Positions 24,934-33,511 of a DNA stretch of 60,369 nucleotides are shown here, piece by piece. Each line of letters opens with the position of its first letter. Within the stretch, counting starts at the first letter, position 1. Source of the DNA: Halobacterium sp. KA-4. GTDB lineage: Archaea; Halobacteriota; Halobacteria; Halobacteriales; Halobacteriaceae. Below the pieces are notes generated by a model. That model was given only the letters and a program-made list of their open reading frames with translations, did not search any database and had not been told where the DNA came from. The stretch spans positions 1-60,369 of the forward strand of contig NZ_JAJJZG010000017.1 in the NCBI RefSeq assembly GCF_021028995.1. The letters run 5' to 3'. Both the position numbers and the translations under genes were made by a program.

Positions 24934-26187
24934 ATGCTGAATTGGAACTGCGAGGTGAAACTCAACGTCCGCAACGATGGAGACGTACTCCTTGATGCGA
25001 CGTTCGAGCAGTTCCGACAGGCAGCACAATCCGTGGCAGACTACGGCTGGAGCGACAATCCCGCGAACATCATCGACAGTAAATCGGAACTCAACGACGC
25101 CACCTACGACGATGTCCGCGAGCAAACCGATCTCGTCGCCAACCACGTCCAAGCCGCCCGATCGCTTGCGGCAGAAGCCCTGGATTCCTGCAAGGAACTC
25201 TATTTTGAGGAAGACCAAGCGATCAGCAAGCCCACGTTCCGTGGCTCCGTGATCATCTACGATAGCCGAACCATCACGTTCAACGACGACCACTGCACCC
25301 TCTCAACAATTGACGGTCGCGTCACTGCTGAATACGTCTTTCCCGAAGACACGAGTAACACGCCCTTCGAGACGTACTGGAACAGCGACGAGTGGGAGAA
25401 ATCCAGTGCGACACTGCACAAGCGCGACGACACGTACTACCTGCACGTGAACTTCCAGCAAGAGCCAGAGACGGACACGTCGACAGTCGAGAACGGAACG
25501 GTTCTCGGCGTCGACTTCAACGTTGACGGCTATCTGGCAGTCACCAGCACCGGCGCGTTCCTCGGCAACGCCGATTTCCTCAATCACAAGCGGGACGTGT
25601 ACGAGCGCAAGCGCAGCAATCTACAACAGACGGGGACGCGGTCGGCACACCTCACGATCCAGTCGATTGGGAATCGGTTCAGGAATTGGGGTGAGGACTA
25701 CTTGCATCGAGTCGCACTCGCGGTTGTGTGTGAAGCGCGGCGCCACGACTGTGACGCGATTGCAATCGAGAACTTGAAGCAGATCCGCGAGCGGATTTCG
25801 AACGCCAGTAAATTCCAGCAGTGGGCGTTCAAGCAACTGCAGGAATTTGTCACGTACAAAGCCGAAGACCATGGAATTCTAGTTGACGATGTCCGCCCAC
25901 AGTACACGAGTCAGCGGTGCAGTCACTCCGAATGCGGGTTCACCCACGAGGACAATCGTGATGGTGACGCCTTCGAGTGCCTGAAGTGTGGGAAAGAACT
26001 GCACGCCGACTATAATGCTGCGCGGAATATCGGATGGCGGCTTCTCCAGCACTGGCTCAAGTCTGGGGCTGGACGCGCCAACTGTCAGGTGGCGCTGAAG
26101 TCAGGGACGGTGACCGGGAACGGTGAGTTTTCACCGACCACGAGTAGTGGTTCGACCGGGAGTCCACTGACAAGCCCACGACTTTAG
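24934..26187 (+). CDS. tnpB: RNA-guided nuclease TnpB (intact)
   Basis: The protein of about 417 residues starts at MLNWNCEVKLNVRNDG (ATG 24934; a TTG three codons earlier is possible). A TATA-like CTTAAATAATA lies about 25 bases upstream. The RuvC nuclease is complete: Asp in VLGVDFNVDG (about residue 195), Glu in IAIENLKQIRER and the last Asp in LHADYNAARN. The zinc ribbon reads CSHSECG...CLKCG. TnpB cuts DNA under guidance of an RNA made from the element's right end and helps the element persist. No partner tnpA is present, so transposition would need one in trans. Confidence 0.92.
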   Translation: MLNWNCEVKLNVRNDGDVLLDATFEQFRQAAQSVADYGWSDNPANIIDSKSELNDATYDDVREQTDLVANHVQAARSLAAEALDSCKELYFEEDQAISKPTFRGSVIIYDSRTITFNDDHCTLSTIDGRVTAEYVFPEDTSNTPFETYWNSDEWEKSSATLHKRDDTYYLHVNFQQEPETDTSTVENGTVLGVDFNVDGYLAVTSTGAFLGNADFLNHKRDVYERKRSNLQQTGTRSAHLTIQSIGNRFRNWGEDYLHRVALAVVCEARRHDCDAIAIENLKQIRERISNASKFQQWAFKQLQEFVTYKAEDHGILVDDVRPQYTSQRCSHSECGFTHEDNRDGDAFECLKCGKELHADYNAARNIGWRLLQHWLKSGAGRANCQVALKSGTVTGNGEFSPTTSSGSTGSPLTSPRL

Positions 26188-26202
26188 TCGTGGGTTCCTG
26201 AC
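26085..26202 (+). ncRNA. Probable omega-RNA (reRNA) region of the intact TnpB element
   Basis: In IS200/IS605 elements the guide RNA covers the 3' part of tnpB and the right end, and the guide is taken from the flanking DNA. Here the right-end hairpin at about 26168-26188 ends just before the junction at 26202. The guide would be the bases right after 26202 (oxidase sequence). The boundaries are inferred, not seen. Confidence 0.4.
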
Positions 26203-26709
26203 GCCAGCCCAGATGAGGAGGGTGCCTGGGGGCAACAACCAGAACGCAATCGCGTTAATTCGAGGGAACGCCATGTCATCGGCCCCGATCAATAATGGAA
26301 TCACGTAGTTTGCGACCGCTGCGAGAATCGGCGTTCCGAACAAGAACAACATCGTGATCCCGTGCGTCGTCATCAAGGCGTTGTACATCGAGGAGGAGAG
26401 CACGTCGATCGGCGGCGTCAACAATTCTGTCCGCATCAGGAGGACGGCAACGCCACCCCATGCAAACGACAGGATGGCGAATGCGCCATAGAGGATGCCG
26501 ATATCTTTGTGATCCACCGTCGTTAGCCACCGGACGATTCCGGCTGGTTTCTCTGCGTGGGTGTGTTCGTGTCCTTGGTGATACGCGCCAGAACCCCCAA
26601 ATGGCGAGTACGAACGCCAATTTTCAAGATTTGCGACCGTCCAAGCGACCCCAAACAGAAGGAGGGCGGTAACAACTGTGAGTGTGAGCTGCCCCATTCC
26701 AGCTGGCAT
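26203..26709 (-). pseudogene. Haem-copper oxidase subunit I, truncated
   Basis: The first 170 residues or so of a subunit I remain. The segment LTTVDHKDIGILYGAFAILS, the haem-ligand His in ALMTTHGITMLFLFGTPILA, and VANYVIPLLIGADDMAFPRI are all hallmark stretches. The frame then runs into the TnpB element at 26202. The other two-thirds, with the copper B and haem o/a3 ligands, is absent on the far side of the element, so insertion came with a deletion. The extra N-terminal helix before the TTVDHK motif is usual for archaeal forms. Confidence 0.85.
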
Positions 26710-26795
26710 ACGGGGTCGTTCCTTCCCTAGTACCGTTCAAGATTGTCGCGAATATATTCGAACCACGGCCAGATTCTCGAAGACCGAACTGAGAG

Positions 26796-27192
26796 CTAGT
26801 CTGAGTCGTCAATCGCGACCTGTTGAGCGCGTTCCGAGATTTCGATTTTCAGGTCTCGAATGAATTCATCGACGGTGTTTCGCATCAATAGTACGGGGGA
26901 CTCCTCATCAAGCATCTCGTCTAAGACTGCTCCTGCGTCTTCACCGTTGACAACGTGTGTCCCGGGGGATTGTCCGAGCGAAGGCACGGGCGATATCGCG
27001 TCGTGTCTTGCCAAGTGTGTCTTGGTGGTCCTGTCGAATGTCCGCCAGGACGACCACATCAGGTTTGACGAATCGTTGATTGAACAACCGTGTTGTGTAC
27101 TTCTTGACTTCCTCTCCGCCGTGAACGGTGAGGATTCCTCTACCTAAACACGCACTTTCCAAACAGTTATCTTGCAGCCGGATGACTGCCAC
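26796..27192 (-). pseudogene. PgsB/CapB-like poly-gamma-glutamate ligase remnant, frameshifted
   Basis: Two overlapping frames join to one sequence. The first (27192-26941) reads RLFNQRFVKPDVVVLADIRQ, DHQDTLGKTRRDIARAFA; the second (from about 27000 down to 26796) continues GTHVVNGEDAGAVLDEMLDE, ESPVLLMRNTVDEFIRD. The pattern of R-x-DH-x-D-x-x-G followed by DIARAFA matches from memory the Mur-ligase-like PgsB/CapB family that makes poly-gamma-glutamate. The ATP-binding N-terminal part is absent. This is a fragment of a fragment and the family call is moderate. Confidence 0.45.
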
Positions 27193-27200
27193 GTACCTGA

Positions 27201-28877
27201 ATGATTGAGTCTCTTCTCCTTGGTCATATCCTTATTTTCGCCGTGTCTGCGATTGCCTGCGTTACGTCGATTCCACAAGCACGGAAGATTCAGCATCCGG
27301 GAACACGGGAGGGACTAATCGTCTTTCTTGGTTCGGTTGCGCTGTGGGCCGGGGGGTATATCGGGTATCTTCTCGCACCGACACGTCCGGGGAAACTTGC
27401 GTTCTATATTCTCGGGTTTGTCTTCGCGTTCATCGCTGTTGGGGCATGGCTTTACTTCTGTGCGGCCTACACCGGCCGCCCACCACGTCACACCCCATTC
27501 CGAAAGGCAATCGTCGGAATATTTCTCGTTTTCACCGCGCTCAAACTCACGAATCCACTCCACAATCTCTATTTCACAACTGAATGGGTCACTGAGCCAT
27601 TCCCGCACCTCGTCATCCACCACCAACTACTCTACTGGGTCGTCTTAGGGCTGTCATATGCGGCTATCGCTGTCGGATTCTTCATCCTGATGGAGCGGTT
27701 CTATCATACCGGCAGTGACAGCCGGCCGCTCGTTGTTCTCGTTGGACTCTCCGGACTCCCAGCTATAGCAACGATCATGGGCAGCCACGTCGACTGGCTG
27801 CTCCCACTAATGTACGAGCCACCTGGAGTCGCGTTGTTCGCCGTCGGCACACTCTTCTTCTACAGGCAGCGCTTTGAGGGAATCCGACTTACCGGCGAGT
27901 CAGATAAACCGGCGATCTTCCTCGATCAAGGGACCTGTATCCGGGACTACAACCAAGCGGCTCGCCGACTCTTCCCAGCGCTCGAGAGATCGTTTGGCGA
28001 CCCGCTCGAGGCTGTGCATACCGGGCTTGCGGATCATCTCACGAACCAAGGTGTGCTGGCTATCACGCAGGATGACGAGACACGGTACTATGATGTCTCG
28101 AGTACGCCATTCGTAGCTGGTGAGGTGATGACTGGACAGTTAGTAACAGTTACTGACGTCACTGAGCGTGAGTCCTACCGGCAGCGACTCGAAGAGAAAA
28201 CCGAGCAGCTCGAAGCGCTGAATCGCGTGGTTCGACACGACATCCGGAACGATATGGCCGTGGTTCTCGGTTGGGCGGAGATCCTCGAAGATCATGTCGA
28301 TGAAGAGGGGGAAGACGCCCTGAACCGCGTGTTACATAAATCCCGGCACGTGATTCAAGTTACAGAGGTCGCACGCGATTTCGTTGAATCGTTGTCAGAG
28401 AATGGTTCTGCTGAATTGGAAGAAATCGAGCTACAGCCGCTTGTCGACGCTGAACTCGCTGTAGTACGGGATTCATTCCCGAGCGCGCAGTTCCATGTCT
28501 CTGGTGAGCTCTGCGATGTATCCGTGCAGGCAAATGAAATGCTGTCATCGGTTTTCCGGAATATCCTCGAAAATGCGGTCCGACACAACGATAAGGAGAC
28601 CCCTGAAATCACCGTCTCCTGTGAAGTAGATTCAGAGACCGTTCGGTACCGAATTGCGGATGATGGACCGGGCATTCCTGACAACCAGAAAACACAGATC
28701 TTCGGGAAGGGAGAAAAGGGACTAGACAGCCCAGGGTCCGGGATTGGACTGTATCTCGTCCATCTGTTAACCGATCAATTCGATGGTAACGTGTGGGTCG
28801 AAGACAACGACCCTACCGGTTCCGTCTTCGTCGTCGAACTACCGATCTACACGCCCTCAAGCCGAACATCTGAGTGA
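27201..28877 (+). CDS. Membrane sensor histidine kinase (7TM-PAS-kinase)
   Basis: The 558-residue protein has seven membrane helices in residues 1-215 (7TM kinase N-domain type). A PAS-like sensor follows (about 225-325, with FLDQGTCIRDYNQAARRLFP), then HisKA with the phospho-His in NRVVRHDIRNDMAVVLG. The ATPase domain carries the N-box NILENAVRHND, the G1 box DDGPGIP and the G2 box SGIGLYLVHLL. It would sense a membrane or internal signal and pass phosphate to an unlinked response regulator. It is read towards the second kinase gene and is not interrupted. Confidence 0.9.
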   Translation: MIESLLLGHILIFAVSAIACVTSIPQARKIQHPGTREGLIVFLGSVALWAGGYIGYLLAPTRPGKLAFYILGFVFAFIAVGAWLYFCAAYTGRPPRHTPFRKAIVGIFLVFTALKLTNPLHNLYFTTEWVTEPFPHLVIHHQLLYWVVLGLSYAAIAVGFFILMERFYHTGSDSRPLVVLVGLSGLPAIATIMGSHVDWLLPLMYEPPGVALFAVGTLFFYRQRFEGIRLTGESDKPAIFLDQGTCIRDYNQAARRLFPALERSFGDPLEAVHTGLADHLTNQGVLAITQDDETRYYDVSSTPFVAGEVMTGQLVTVTDVTERESYRQRLEEKTEQLEALNRVVRHDIRNDMAVVLGWAEILEDHVDEEGEDALNRVLHKSRHVIQVTEVARDFVESLSENGSAELEEIELQPLVDAELAVVRDSFPSAQFHVSGELCDVSVQANEMLSSVFRNILENAVRHNDKETPEITVSCEVDSETVRYRIADDGPGIPDNQKTQIFGKGEKGLDSPGSGIGLYLVHLLTDQFDGNVWVEDNDPTGSVFVVELPIYTPSSRTSE

Positions 28878-29163
28878 TTATCTGAATCAAGCATCAAGGG
28901 GATGTATACACCGCAGGAAAACTGCGCTACCTAACTTCTGGCTCAGTAATTCCATCGCCCTGATCGTCCAACGTGTCGATGGTCACCGATCGTACTTCGC
29001 CTGCCTCTACCGGTGGTGTCCCATTCTGGTTCCGGCTTGGGGGCCGATCTTTGGGTGTTACAGATTCAGAACTGGAATCCCCTGACTATACTTCGTTCGC
29101 CGAGGCAAGATATGTGACTAGTTGACGCCCCTCTCTCTCCGGCATTATCCGGGAGAATGTCAA
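28878..29163. other. Intergenic between two convergent kinase genes
   Basis: The 286 bases between the stop codons of the two kinase genes hold no gene or clear terminator that I can support. Confidence 0.4.
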
Positions 29164-31355
29164 TTACTCAGTTTCATTAATATTCGATATTTCAACTCGC
29201 AGGCCGTCGTCTGCACTGGTGGTGAGGGTGATCTCCCAGTTGTGGGCGTCGGCGATCTGGTTGGCGATACTCAGCCCGAGCCCCGTTCCGTCCGTTGTGG
29301 TTGAGTAGCCGGTTTCGAGGGCTTGCTCGCGTTCTGTGGGTGGGATTCCGGGACCGTCGTCTGCGATATAGAAGCCGCTGGAGTGGTCGCCAATCGTGAT
29401 CGTGGGCGCTTCACCTCCATGTTCGACGGCATTCCGAAAGAGGTTCTCAAGGAGTTGCTTGAGGCGACTGCGATCGGCACGGATGTGCAGGTTGGTTTCA
29501 ACCTGAAGTGTCGCGTCCGCCGTCTCGACGGTCTGCCAACAGTCTTCTGCGAGCGCACGGAGGTCAATCGTCTCTAGATCACTTACCTGATTGCCCTCGT
29601 GTGCGAGAGTGAGCAGATCCGCGATTAATGTCTGCATCCGTTCGTGGGCCCGCGCTACCTGATCAAGGAAGTCGCTGTCGCAGTCTTCTTGTGCGAGGTC
29701 GAGATTGCCCTGTGCCACGTTCAGCGGATTCCGGAGGTCGTGGCTCACGATCGAAGCGAACCGCTCTAACTGCTCCTCACGCTGCTTGCGGTCCGAAATA
29801 TCCCGGCCGACACTCAACACAACTGTCCGGCCCTCATAGGATATCAAGCTCGAACTGATTTCAATCGGGACTCGCTCTCCGGATTTCGTCTCGTGGACCG
29901 TTTCGATCACCTGGGTTTCATCCTCCGGCATGTCCGCAATTAACCGGCTAATCTCTGCATCAGGTGTCTCTGCGTCAAAATCATGCGGTGTCATCGACAG
30001 GATTTCTTCCCGAGAGTAGCCTAATGTCTCAACGGCCGCATCGTTGACCGCCAGAATTGTCCCATCTGGATCAAGCACCCATCCGGTGTCGTTCATTCCG
30101 TTGAACAACTCCTCGTATTCCCGGCGAGCCTGTTCCAAGTCACGCTCACGCTCTTTGTAGTCCGTAATATCTCGGACGGCTCCTCGAAGCGTTACAACCT
30201 CACCATCCTCCAGTGCGGGTTCGCCCTGAATCCGGAGCCACCGAATCTCCCCGTCTGGCCGCTGGAACCGAGCCTCCACATCGAACGATTCGCCGGCCGC
30301 GACCGCATCTTCAATCGCGGATGCAACGTGCGGCCGGTCTTCCTCAAGGTAGACATTAAGCGCCTCCTCAAGCGAGGGCGCGTTCTCGTACTCTACGCCC
30401 AGCATGTCGAAGAGATGCTCCGTCCAGAACACCTCATCTGTCTCCGTATCGATCTCCCAGCCGCCCACATCAGCGATGCGTTCAGTTCGATCCAGCAAGT
30501 CGTGAACGAACCGGAGTTCTGCTTCCCGCTCTTTGCGCTCGGACAGATCCCTACCGACCCCAACGATCCCAAGAAACTCGCCGTGGGGGTCAGTCAGTCG
30601 CTTCCCCGTGAGTTCATGCGGAATTTGCTCTCCAGACGCGCTCAACACAGCGGCTTCAATCGTCACGTCGCCCGTATCGATCGCTGTTCTGATCGCGTCC
30701 TCAATACGGGCGTGGTCGTCTTCGGCGAAGAGTTCGCGAGCGTTCAGCCCGTCAAGTTCAACGTCGGAGTAGCCGGTGATGTCACCGACTCGTTCATTCC
30801 AGCGAGTGAGCGTACCGTCGGCATCTATCACGTAGAAGACATCGTCGAGGGTGTCGAGTGCTTGTTCAGTGAACGCGCGCTCTTTAGCGAGTTTCTGTTG
30901 GCGCTGGACGCGGTCGGTGACGTCCTGGAATTTCGAGAACATCGTGACGATGTCCCCGAGTTCGTCTCTGACGACGCGGTGATGCCACTCGCAGACAAGT
31001 CGCTCACCGTTCTTTGTGACGGTTTTTTGTTCGATGTCGTAGGCTGTCGAGTCGGTGAGCAGTTCCGAGAAGACGTCGGCAACGTCGTCGTGCTGGGAGT
31101 CTGGAACGAGGCGATTCCAGGAGCTGCCGACAAGTTCGTTTTCATCATAGCCGAGGATGTCCTCAGCGGTGTCGTTAATGCGTGCGATATCGAAGTCGTC
31201 AGTCCATTCGATCGCGCCGAGCGGTGATTGTTCGAAAAACAGTGAGAGGCGTTCCTGACTGGCTTCAATTTCTCGCTTGGAGCGGTGTTGTGCGACTGCG
31301 TTCGTGATTCGATGTGCGAGGAGTGTGTACTGGCCAGTACCGCCTTCCTTTTGGA
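29164..31355 (-). pseudogene. Sensor kinase part (4 PAS + kinase) of a split receiver-PAS-kinase
   Basis: Reading from 31355, the protein starts KEGGTGQYTLLAHRITNAVA, the linker that normally follows a receiver domain. It then has four PAS domains (starts near SLFFEQSPLGAIEWTDDFDI, LDTLDDVFYVIDADGTLTRW, ERIADVGGWEIDTETDEVFW and EELFNGMNDTGWVLDPDGTI). HisKA has the His in SIVSHDLRNPLNVAQGNL, and the ATPase shows DDGPGIPPTE and GTGLGLSIANQIAD. The receiver half is at 33512-33836 beyond the composite element. An internal start at MFSKFQDVT (30942) could still make a shorter kinase. Confidence 0.85.
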
Positions 31356-32418
31356 GAGCGTGTCATAGAAAGCCTCCCAAGGGAGGCCGCAGGGTTTGGA
31401 AACTGTGTCCAGCAGTACCAACGCCCTGCAAGACGTAGCTTCGGTAGACGACTTCTTGAATGCGGCGGCTACCGAGACAGTACCGTTGTTCGAGCATCTT
31501 GAGTTCGAGTTTCTGCTGGAGTACGACGTGTTCGCCCCCGACAAGCGGGGGCGAACACGAGTTCACAAGCCACCAGACCTCTTTCGCGGCTTTCTGCACT
31601 GCTACTACGAAGATGTCTACGGCACGCGTCCGGTTACACGAGAACTTCAGCACAGCCTTGTCTGGTACTACTGCGGACTCGACAAACCGCCATCCAGAGA
31701 CACGGTTGATCGCTTTCTCACCGACCTTGAACACGTTATCGACGATGTCTTCGACAGACTCGTCGAGCAAGCCGCCGTCCGCGGCCTGCTCGACTCCACA
31801 TACTCCATCGATTCGACGCACATCGAGGCGATTCAGTACAACGACGCGGCGTCATGGAACTACGACCCAACAGCCGAACAGTACTACTACGGCTTCGGCT
31901 GTACGATCGTCTCAACCGGCGCAAAGATCCCGATCGCAGCGGAGTTCACACAAGCTAAACAAGCGGATCAGAAGACGGCGATGCGCGTCACGCGTGACGC
32001 GCTCGCCGTCGATACACCGGTCTGGATGCTTGGAGACAGCGCCTACGACATCCTCGATTGGCACGACCACCTGCTGGCCGCAGGGGTCGTGCCAATCGCT
32101 CCATACAATCCGCGAAACACTGACGACCCGAAAGATATCGAGTACAGAGTCGAAGACCGCATCGACGAACACAGCGAGGACGTTCAGCTCAAGCAGTCAG
32201 TCTTAGACGAGACGTACAACCACCGGACAGGGGTCGAACGGACTAACGACGCAGTCAAGGACTGCGGCCTCGGGCACGTCCGCGCCCGAGGCCGCGTCCA
32301 CGCACGAACAGAAGTATTCCTGGCACTGTGTCTCCGGCTCGTCATTGCCATCACCAACTACGAGCGAGGAATCGAACCGGGCTGTGAGAAACTATGAGAT
32401 GGATTCTATGACACGCTC
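31356..32418 (+). mobile_element. IS5-like insertion sequence (complete)
   Basis: A perfect 15-bp inverted repeat (GAGCGTGTCATAGAA) bounds 1063 bp with a complete transposase. A related copy begins at 59999 (GAGGGTGTCATAGAA). Confidence 0.8.
31405..32397 (+). CDS. IS5-like DDE transposase (intact)
   Basis: The start is taken at GTG 31405, giving SSSTNALQDVASVDDFLNAA, by comparison with the copy at 60054 (MSSATLQDDPSVESFFNVAE); a TTG three codons upstream is possible. The catalytic triad is visible as TYSIDSTHIEAIQ (Asp), WMLGDSAYDILD (Asp) and RTGVERTNDAVKD (Glu). The 330-residue length fits the family. The frame is open throughout, and the termini are perfect repeats, so this copy may be active. 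Confidence 0.85.
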   Translation: MSSSTNALQDVASVDDFLNAAATETVPLFEHLEFEFLLEYDVFAPDKRGRTRVHKPPDLFRGFLHCYYEDVYGTRPVTRELQHSLVWYYCGLDKPPSRDTVDRFLTDLEHVIDDVFDRLVEQAAVRGLLDSTYSIDSTHIEAIQYNDAASWNYDPTAEQYYYGFGCTIVSTGAKIPIAAEFTQAKQADQKTAMRVTRDALAVDTPVWMLGDSAYDILDWHDHLLAAGVVPIAPYNPRNTDDPKDIEYRVEDRIDEHSEDVQLKQSVLDETYNHRTGVERTNDAVKDCGLGHVRARGRVHARTEVFLALCLRLVIAITNYERGIEPGCEKL

Positions 32419-32993
32419 TATGCGGGTTCACTCGACGATGAACGCCGGCCGAATAGCAAGTCAATTTCATCCAGAACGAACACAACGGAGTCATATCCTT
32501 CGTCTAGTAGCTCGTATAGACGGTCGTACTTCGTACTCGTAGAGACACCATGCCGTGCGACTCCGATTTCTTTGTCAAGGTCGTGGGCGGCTTCACGGAC
32601 AAGTGCATACACGGCTTCATCGAGGCTCCTGAGGTTCTGACAGTTAATTCGCAGTGTGCCGAACTCATAGCCTCGGTTCTTAGAGATTTCGCGTATTTGG
32701 CGGGTAACAGCATCAAATATCAATGATTTCCCCGTTCCTGCAGGGCCGTAGAGTAGCAGATTCGGCGGGCGGTTCTCGTTCAGGACTTTCCGAAGGTTGG
32801 AGACAACAGTTCGCAGCTGGTCGTCGCGGCCGACAATACGGTCCCTGTCGATGATCGTGTCGGGTTCCACCAGATTCCGGTTCTTGAACACTGACTCCTT
32901 GCCTGCCTGTTCAATCATCTCCCGCACGGAGAGTGAACTGTCATCGTCTCCCACGTCGTCCCCCGGGGGGTGGTCGCTGTCACTATCAGGCAT
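32419..32993 (-). pseudogene. Orc1/Cdc6 replication initiator, C-terminus lost
   Basis: The N-terminal 190 residues or so are intact. The start is at MPDSDSDHPPGDDVGDDDSS; after FKNRNLVEPDTIIDRDRIVG come Walker A GPAGTGKS (about residue 85) and Walker B VVFVLDEIDLL. This is the order of haloarchaeal Orc1/Cdc6 ATPases. Sensor 2 and the winged-helix DNA-binding domain are missing because the IS5-like element ends at 32418 inside the gene. The upstream region keeps a TATA box (CTTTATG) and a palindrome. Such genes normally sit beside a replication origin, so this is a relic of another replicon. Confidence 0.85.
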
Positions 32994-33039
32994 ATGTCCC
33001 GATGTATCTTCCGCCCACATAAAGATATTCCACCGCTTT

Positions 33040-33054
33040 CGAAGTAACACTTCG
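33040..33054. promoter_or_regulatory. Palindrome upstream of the orc1 fragment
   Basis: CGAAGTAACACTTCG is a perfect inverted repeat (6-bp arms, 3-bp spacer), about 50-60 bases upstream of the Orc1 start and just behind its TATA box. It could be a regulator site or part of an origin-side control region. Confidence 0.4.
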
Positions 33055-33167
33055 CTATTACTGGCGTCTGCAGCATCTTTCAATCCGTATTTCGTTCCCT
33101 AATACAGAGCCTGTCATAGAAGAGTTCACATGGTTCGCTAAATCAACTTAGACGAATTGAGACCGTT

Positions 33168-33182
33168 GTACACTTAGTGCAC
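33168..33182. repeat. 15-bp palindromic box, upstream copy
   Basis: GTACACTTAGTGCAC, followed after a short spacer by GTTTTAAGC. It lies just upstream of the ribbon-helix-helix gene, where an autoregulator would bind. Confidence 0.6.
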
Positions 33183-33205
33183 GCCGTTTTAAGCTTGTTT
33201 TAGCT

Positions 33206-33406
33206 ATGGCGAAAGAGAAGTTCGGCGTCGCTGTTGACGAGGAAATCGTGCGAGAAGTGGATGAATTGGTCGCTGAGTGTGACGATCTCGGAGCCAGCCG
33301 CTCCGAGATCGTCGAGGCCATCCTCACAGCGTTCGTTCAATCCGAGACGAATCACGTAGAACAGGTGCGAGAAATCATTATTCGGAAACGAAAGGGCACT
33401 CTCTGA
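33206..33406 (+). CDS. Ribbon-helix-helix (CopG/Arc-like) DNA-binding protein
   Basis: The 66-residue protein starts with a strand (KFGVAVDEEIVREVDELVAE) and a helix-turn-helix pair (LGASRSEIVEAILTAFVQ), the usual RHH order. Such proteins act as dimers on palindromic sites and often repress their own gene or set plasmid copy number. Here both sides of the gene carry the same palindrome (33168-33182, and inverted at 33422-33436), so autoregulation is plausible. It sits within a unit bounded by IS ends, next to an orc1 remnant, which hints at a plasmid-control origin. Confidence 0.7.
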   Translation: MAKEKFGVAVDEEIVREVDELVAECDDLGASRSEIVEAILTAFVQSETNHVEQVREIIIRKRKGTL

Positions 33407-33421
33407 CCGATTTTAAGATCC

Positions 33422-33436
33422 GTGCACCAAGTGCAC
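33422..33436. repeat. 15-bp palindromic box, downstream copy
   Basis: GTGCACCAAGTGCAC. Read in reverse with its flank, it gives GTGCACTTGGTGCACGGATC then TTAAAA, matching the upstream box and its TTTTAA flank. The RHH gene thus lies between inverted copies of one site. Confidence 0.6.
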
Positions 33437-33511
33437 GAGCTTCTAAGATAATATCTTCCTATAATAGTAAACAAAATAATCATTATGTGTGAATAGTTCT
33501 ATGACACGCTC

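Larger units (their letters stand above)
24796..26202 (+). mobile_element. Intact IS1341-type (tnpB-only) element
   Basis: The left end is at about 24796-24835, with hairpin CCCACGACTTGAGTCGTGGG. The right end is at about 26168-26202, with hairpin CCCACGACTTTAGTCGTGGG and tail TTCCTGAC. The matching hairpins at both ends and a single intact tnpB define the element. It interrupts a haem-copper oxidase gene, and oxidase sequence is present only on its right. Confidence 0.7.
31356..33511. mobile_element. Composite element with 6-bp target duplication, carrying an orc1 fragment
   Basis: The outer ends are GAGCGTGTCATAGAA at 31356-31370 and its exact inverse TTCTATGACACGCTC at 33497-33511. Both sides are flanked by TTTGGA (31350-31355 and 33512-33517). 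Removing the insert and one TTTGGA restores the receiver-kinase frame (DYLQ-KEGGTG). Inside are an IS5-like element (31356-32418), a truncated orc1/cdc6 gene and a 405-bp unit with a ribbon-helix-helix gene. The inner ends have no matching duplications, so the whole block arrived as one unit or grew from one insertion. Confidence 0.75.
33107..33511. mobile_element. 405-bp IS-end-bounded unit with a ribbon-helix-helix gene
   Basis: GAGCCTGTCATAGAA (33107-33121) and TTCTATGACACGCTC (33497-33511) are inverted repeats of the IS5-like type, but the interior has no transposase. It looks like a non-autonomous element, or two IS ends that captured a small regulator gene. The interior shares only the ends with the element at 31356. 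Confidence 0.5.

Noticed and set aside
30328..31227. 299-codon forward frame opposite the PAS-kinase
   Set aside because: The reverse strand has unmistakable PAS and kinase motifs; the forward frame has no family match and an unnatural composition.
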